From: Eretmocerus hayati
Lineage: Eukaryota; Arthropoda; Insecta; Hymenoptera; Aphelinidae
Assembly: GCA_029851415.1 (NCBI GenBank)
Contig: CM056744.1
Coordinates: 120,870,838-120,934,837, forward strand
Direction of reading: 5' to 3'
Length of the DNA: 64,000 nt
The first letter of the stretch is position 1; each line of letters opens with the position of its first letter. The position numbers and the translations under genes are program-made. Below, in pieces: positions 62,908 through 64,000 of the stretch. Under the pieces are notes generated by a model. It was not told the DNA's origin. It saw nothing but the letters and a program-made list of their open reading frames with translations, and did no database searches.

Positions 62908-62936
62908 TATAAAGCCCCTTCACGCGTCTCCTTCAG
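62908..62936 (+). promoter_or_regulatory. TATA box with initiator-like TCAG
   Basis: TATAAAG at 62908-62914 is followed by TTCAGCC with its A at 62935, 27 bases on, which fits core promoter spacing. The first ATG downstream is at 62988. Function is unproven. Confidence 0.35.
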
Positions 62937-62987
62937 CCCGATTTTGTTAGACGCTTGTTGAACTTCAGCGTATAATAATAGCCGAGG

Positions 62988-63173
62988 ATGCCGGATGAAA
63001 AGTACTTTCAAGAAGTAATGCTCTCAATTCCAATTGATTCCGGAAGAAATCCAGATGGAGCAAGGTATTTTAGCATGAGAAAACTTTTCTTCCCTGCAAT
63101 CTATCAGTCAAATTATGTGGGAGGAATTTCGATTGTTCGTACTCATTCGGAAGTACACTTCAGACTATCATAG
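62988..63173 (+). CDS. Small ORF downstream of a TATA box (doubtful)
   Basis: 61 residues, MPDEKYFQEVMLSIPIDSGR onward, beginning at the first ATG after the TATA arrangement at 62908. A possible splice donor (AGCAAG|GTATTT) occurs after 26 codons, so the true exon may be shorter. No family is recognised. It lies inside the presumed intron of the Met-Gly-Gln gene, on the same strand, so it could be an alternative first exon of that gene or chance. Confidence 0.2.
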   Translation: MPDEKYFQEVMLSIPIDSGRNPDGARYFSMRKLFFPAIYQSNYVGGISIVRTHSEVHFRLS

Positions 63174-63693
63174 TGGAACTGCTCAAATTGGTGGAAATAT
63201 TATCTTCAGAATTTCATACAAACTAACCGAAAGAAATTTTTTTCTAAAAATTCTCTCTAATTCTATCTTGGATAATGTCGAGCAAGGTGAGTTGGTTTAG
63301 CACATTCAAACGAAGAGAGACCAAAAGGTTCGAGTGTAACTTTCGGCATCAACTGAGAAAAATGATCGATCAGAACATTCAAAAAATTAACAAATACGAT
63401 GTTTGATGCATTTTTTAGACTTTTTATAGAATAAGGGCCAGCTCACGATACAGCGTACGAGGTCTTTCAAATACTCGCGCGACCCCCTTATGATGCTCGT
63501 GAACGTGCGGGCTCATTCTTAAAATGCAACATGAATAGACTTCCAGAGCCGGCAAGGTGGAGGCATTGACGATGGTCACCCGAGCAGCGATTCAAATTTG
63601 TCATAAGAAGAGTGCGTTAGAAAGATGTATTATTGTATAAATGAAATTCGACGCAAAATGTCAAAGCTGTTCTTTGGGACACTTGAAACTTCT

Positions 63694-64000
63694 TTAACAC
63701 GTTCGCTGCAAAGGCAGTTTTTCGTAATTTTTGGTTTGTCATCATCACCACCCTCATTGTCGGACCAATGCAAGTGCACTGGGGAAAATTCTGTTCCGAC
63801 TCGTCATTTATACCCTTGATAAACTAGAACGCCCAAGAAAATGACTATTGAGAATATTTTTTGAGAAAATATAAGTCGGCAGAGTTTGAAAGTTGAAAAA
63901 TCGTGGGCCCCACCGAGGCTGCGGATATGAAAAAAATGTCGGGGTGGACGATTAGATATGGAATATATGGGAAACAATTTTTTCGTAGAGTCTTATCCTC
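63694..64000 (+). mobile_element. piggyBac-like element, left end, runs off the window
   Basis: TTAACACGTTCGCTGC at 63694 matches the family end. Further on, GTGGGCCCCACCG near 63903 is a degraded form of the palindrome. The sequence resembles the truncated copy at 8713 more than the 1006-bp copy. The right end is outside the window. Confidence 0.6.

Larger units (their letters stand above)
62130..63693 (+). other. Downstream intron of the Met-Gly-Gln gene
   Basis: No further coding exon of that gene was found before the right edge. A separate TATA arrangement and small frame near 62908-63173 are listed on their own. Confidence 0.4.

Noticed and set aside
63315..63345. GGTTCGAGT resembling a tRNA T-loop
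   Set aside because: No cloverleaf can be built around it: no acceptor stem or anticodon arm.

Overview
This is insect nuclear DNA, AT-rich and intron-bearing. The gene content (RAD54L2/ARIP4, SWT1 and PHYHD1 orthologues, valine-proline cuticular-type secreted proteins) and the short non-autonomous transposons fit a holometabolous insect. Hymenoptera is my guess, but the window does not prove the order. There is no prokaryotic or viral gene content, and I recognised no tRNA, rRNA or CRISPR array.

Left part (1-20,400): two convergent, related genes for secreted valine-proline-rich proteins. One is on + (terminal exon 1485-1778; its 5' exons were not found in the window). The other is on - (13746-11827, three exons, His-rich tail). 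The interval holds many non-autonomous mobile elements: a 385-bp terminal-inverted-repeat family, a TTAA-flanked piggyBac-like family with GGGTCCCAC palindromes, a long foldback at 3707-3975, and smaller repeats. An 80-bp tandem repeat array lies at 15855-16655 and changes orientation part-way.

Centre (20,419-31,798, +): an eleven-exon gene for a RAD54L2/ARIP4-type SNF2 helicase, reconstructed at 2835 residues, much longer than the roughly 1470-residue vertebrate protein. Most of the extra length is two low-complexity Q/N/P/S-rich insertions inside the ATPase core (about 245 and 765 residues) and a Pro/RGG-rich C-terminal tail. All six SNF2 motifs examined are intact, so the enzyme should be active.

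36,397-46,810: SWT1 (WW domain plus PIN endoribonuclease, nine exons, +) and PHYHD1 (Fe(II)/2-oxoglutarate dioxygenase, five exons, -) lie tail to tail with about 190 bp between stop codons. The first PHYHD1 exon is only seven codons and lies 4.8 kb upstream, across an intron that carries a nested transposon (42600-44055).

Right part (47,000-64,000): mostly intergenic or intronic. It holds a third 385-bp element whose hairpin arms are still nearly perfect, a second copy of a dispersed repeat also present near 8 kb, and the first coding exon (62040-62129) of a Met-Gly-Gln (probably N-myristoylated) protein that runs off the right edge, with a probable 5' leader exon near 56 kb. ARIP4 and SWT1 both act on transcription or nuclear RNA, but nothing seen here implies that these genes work as a unit.
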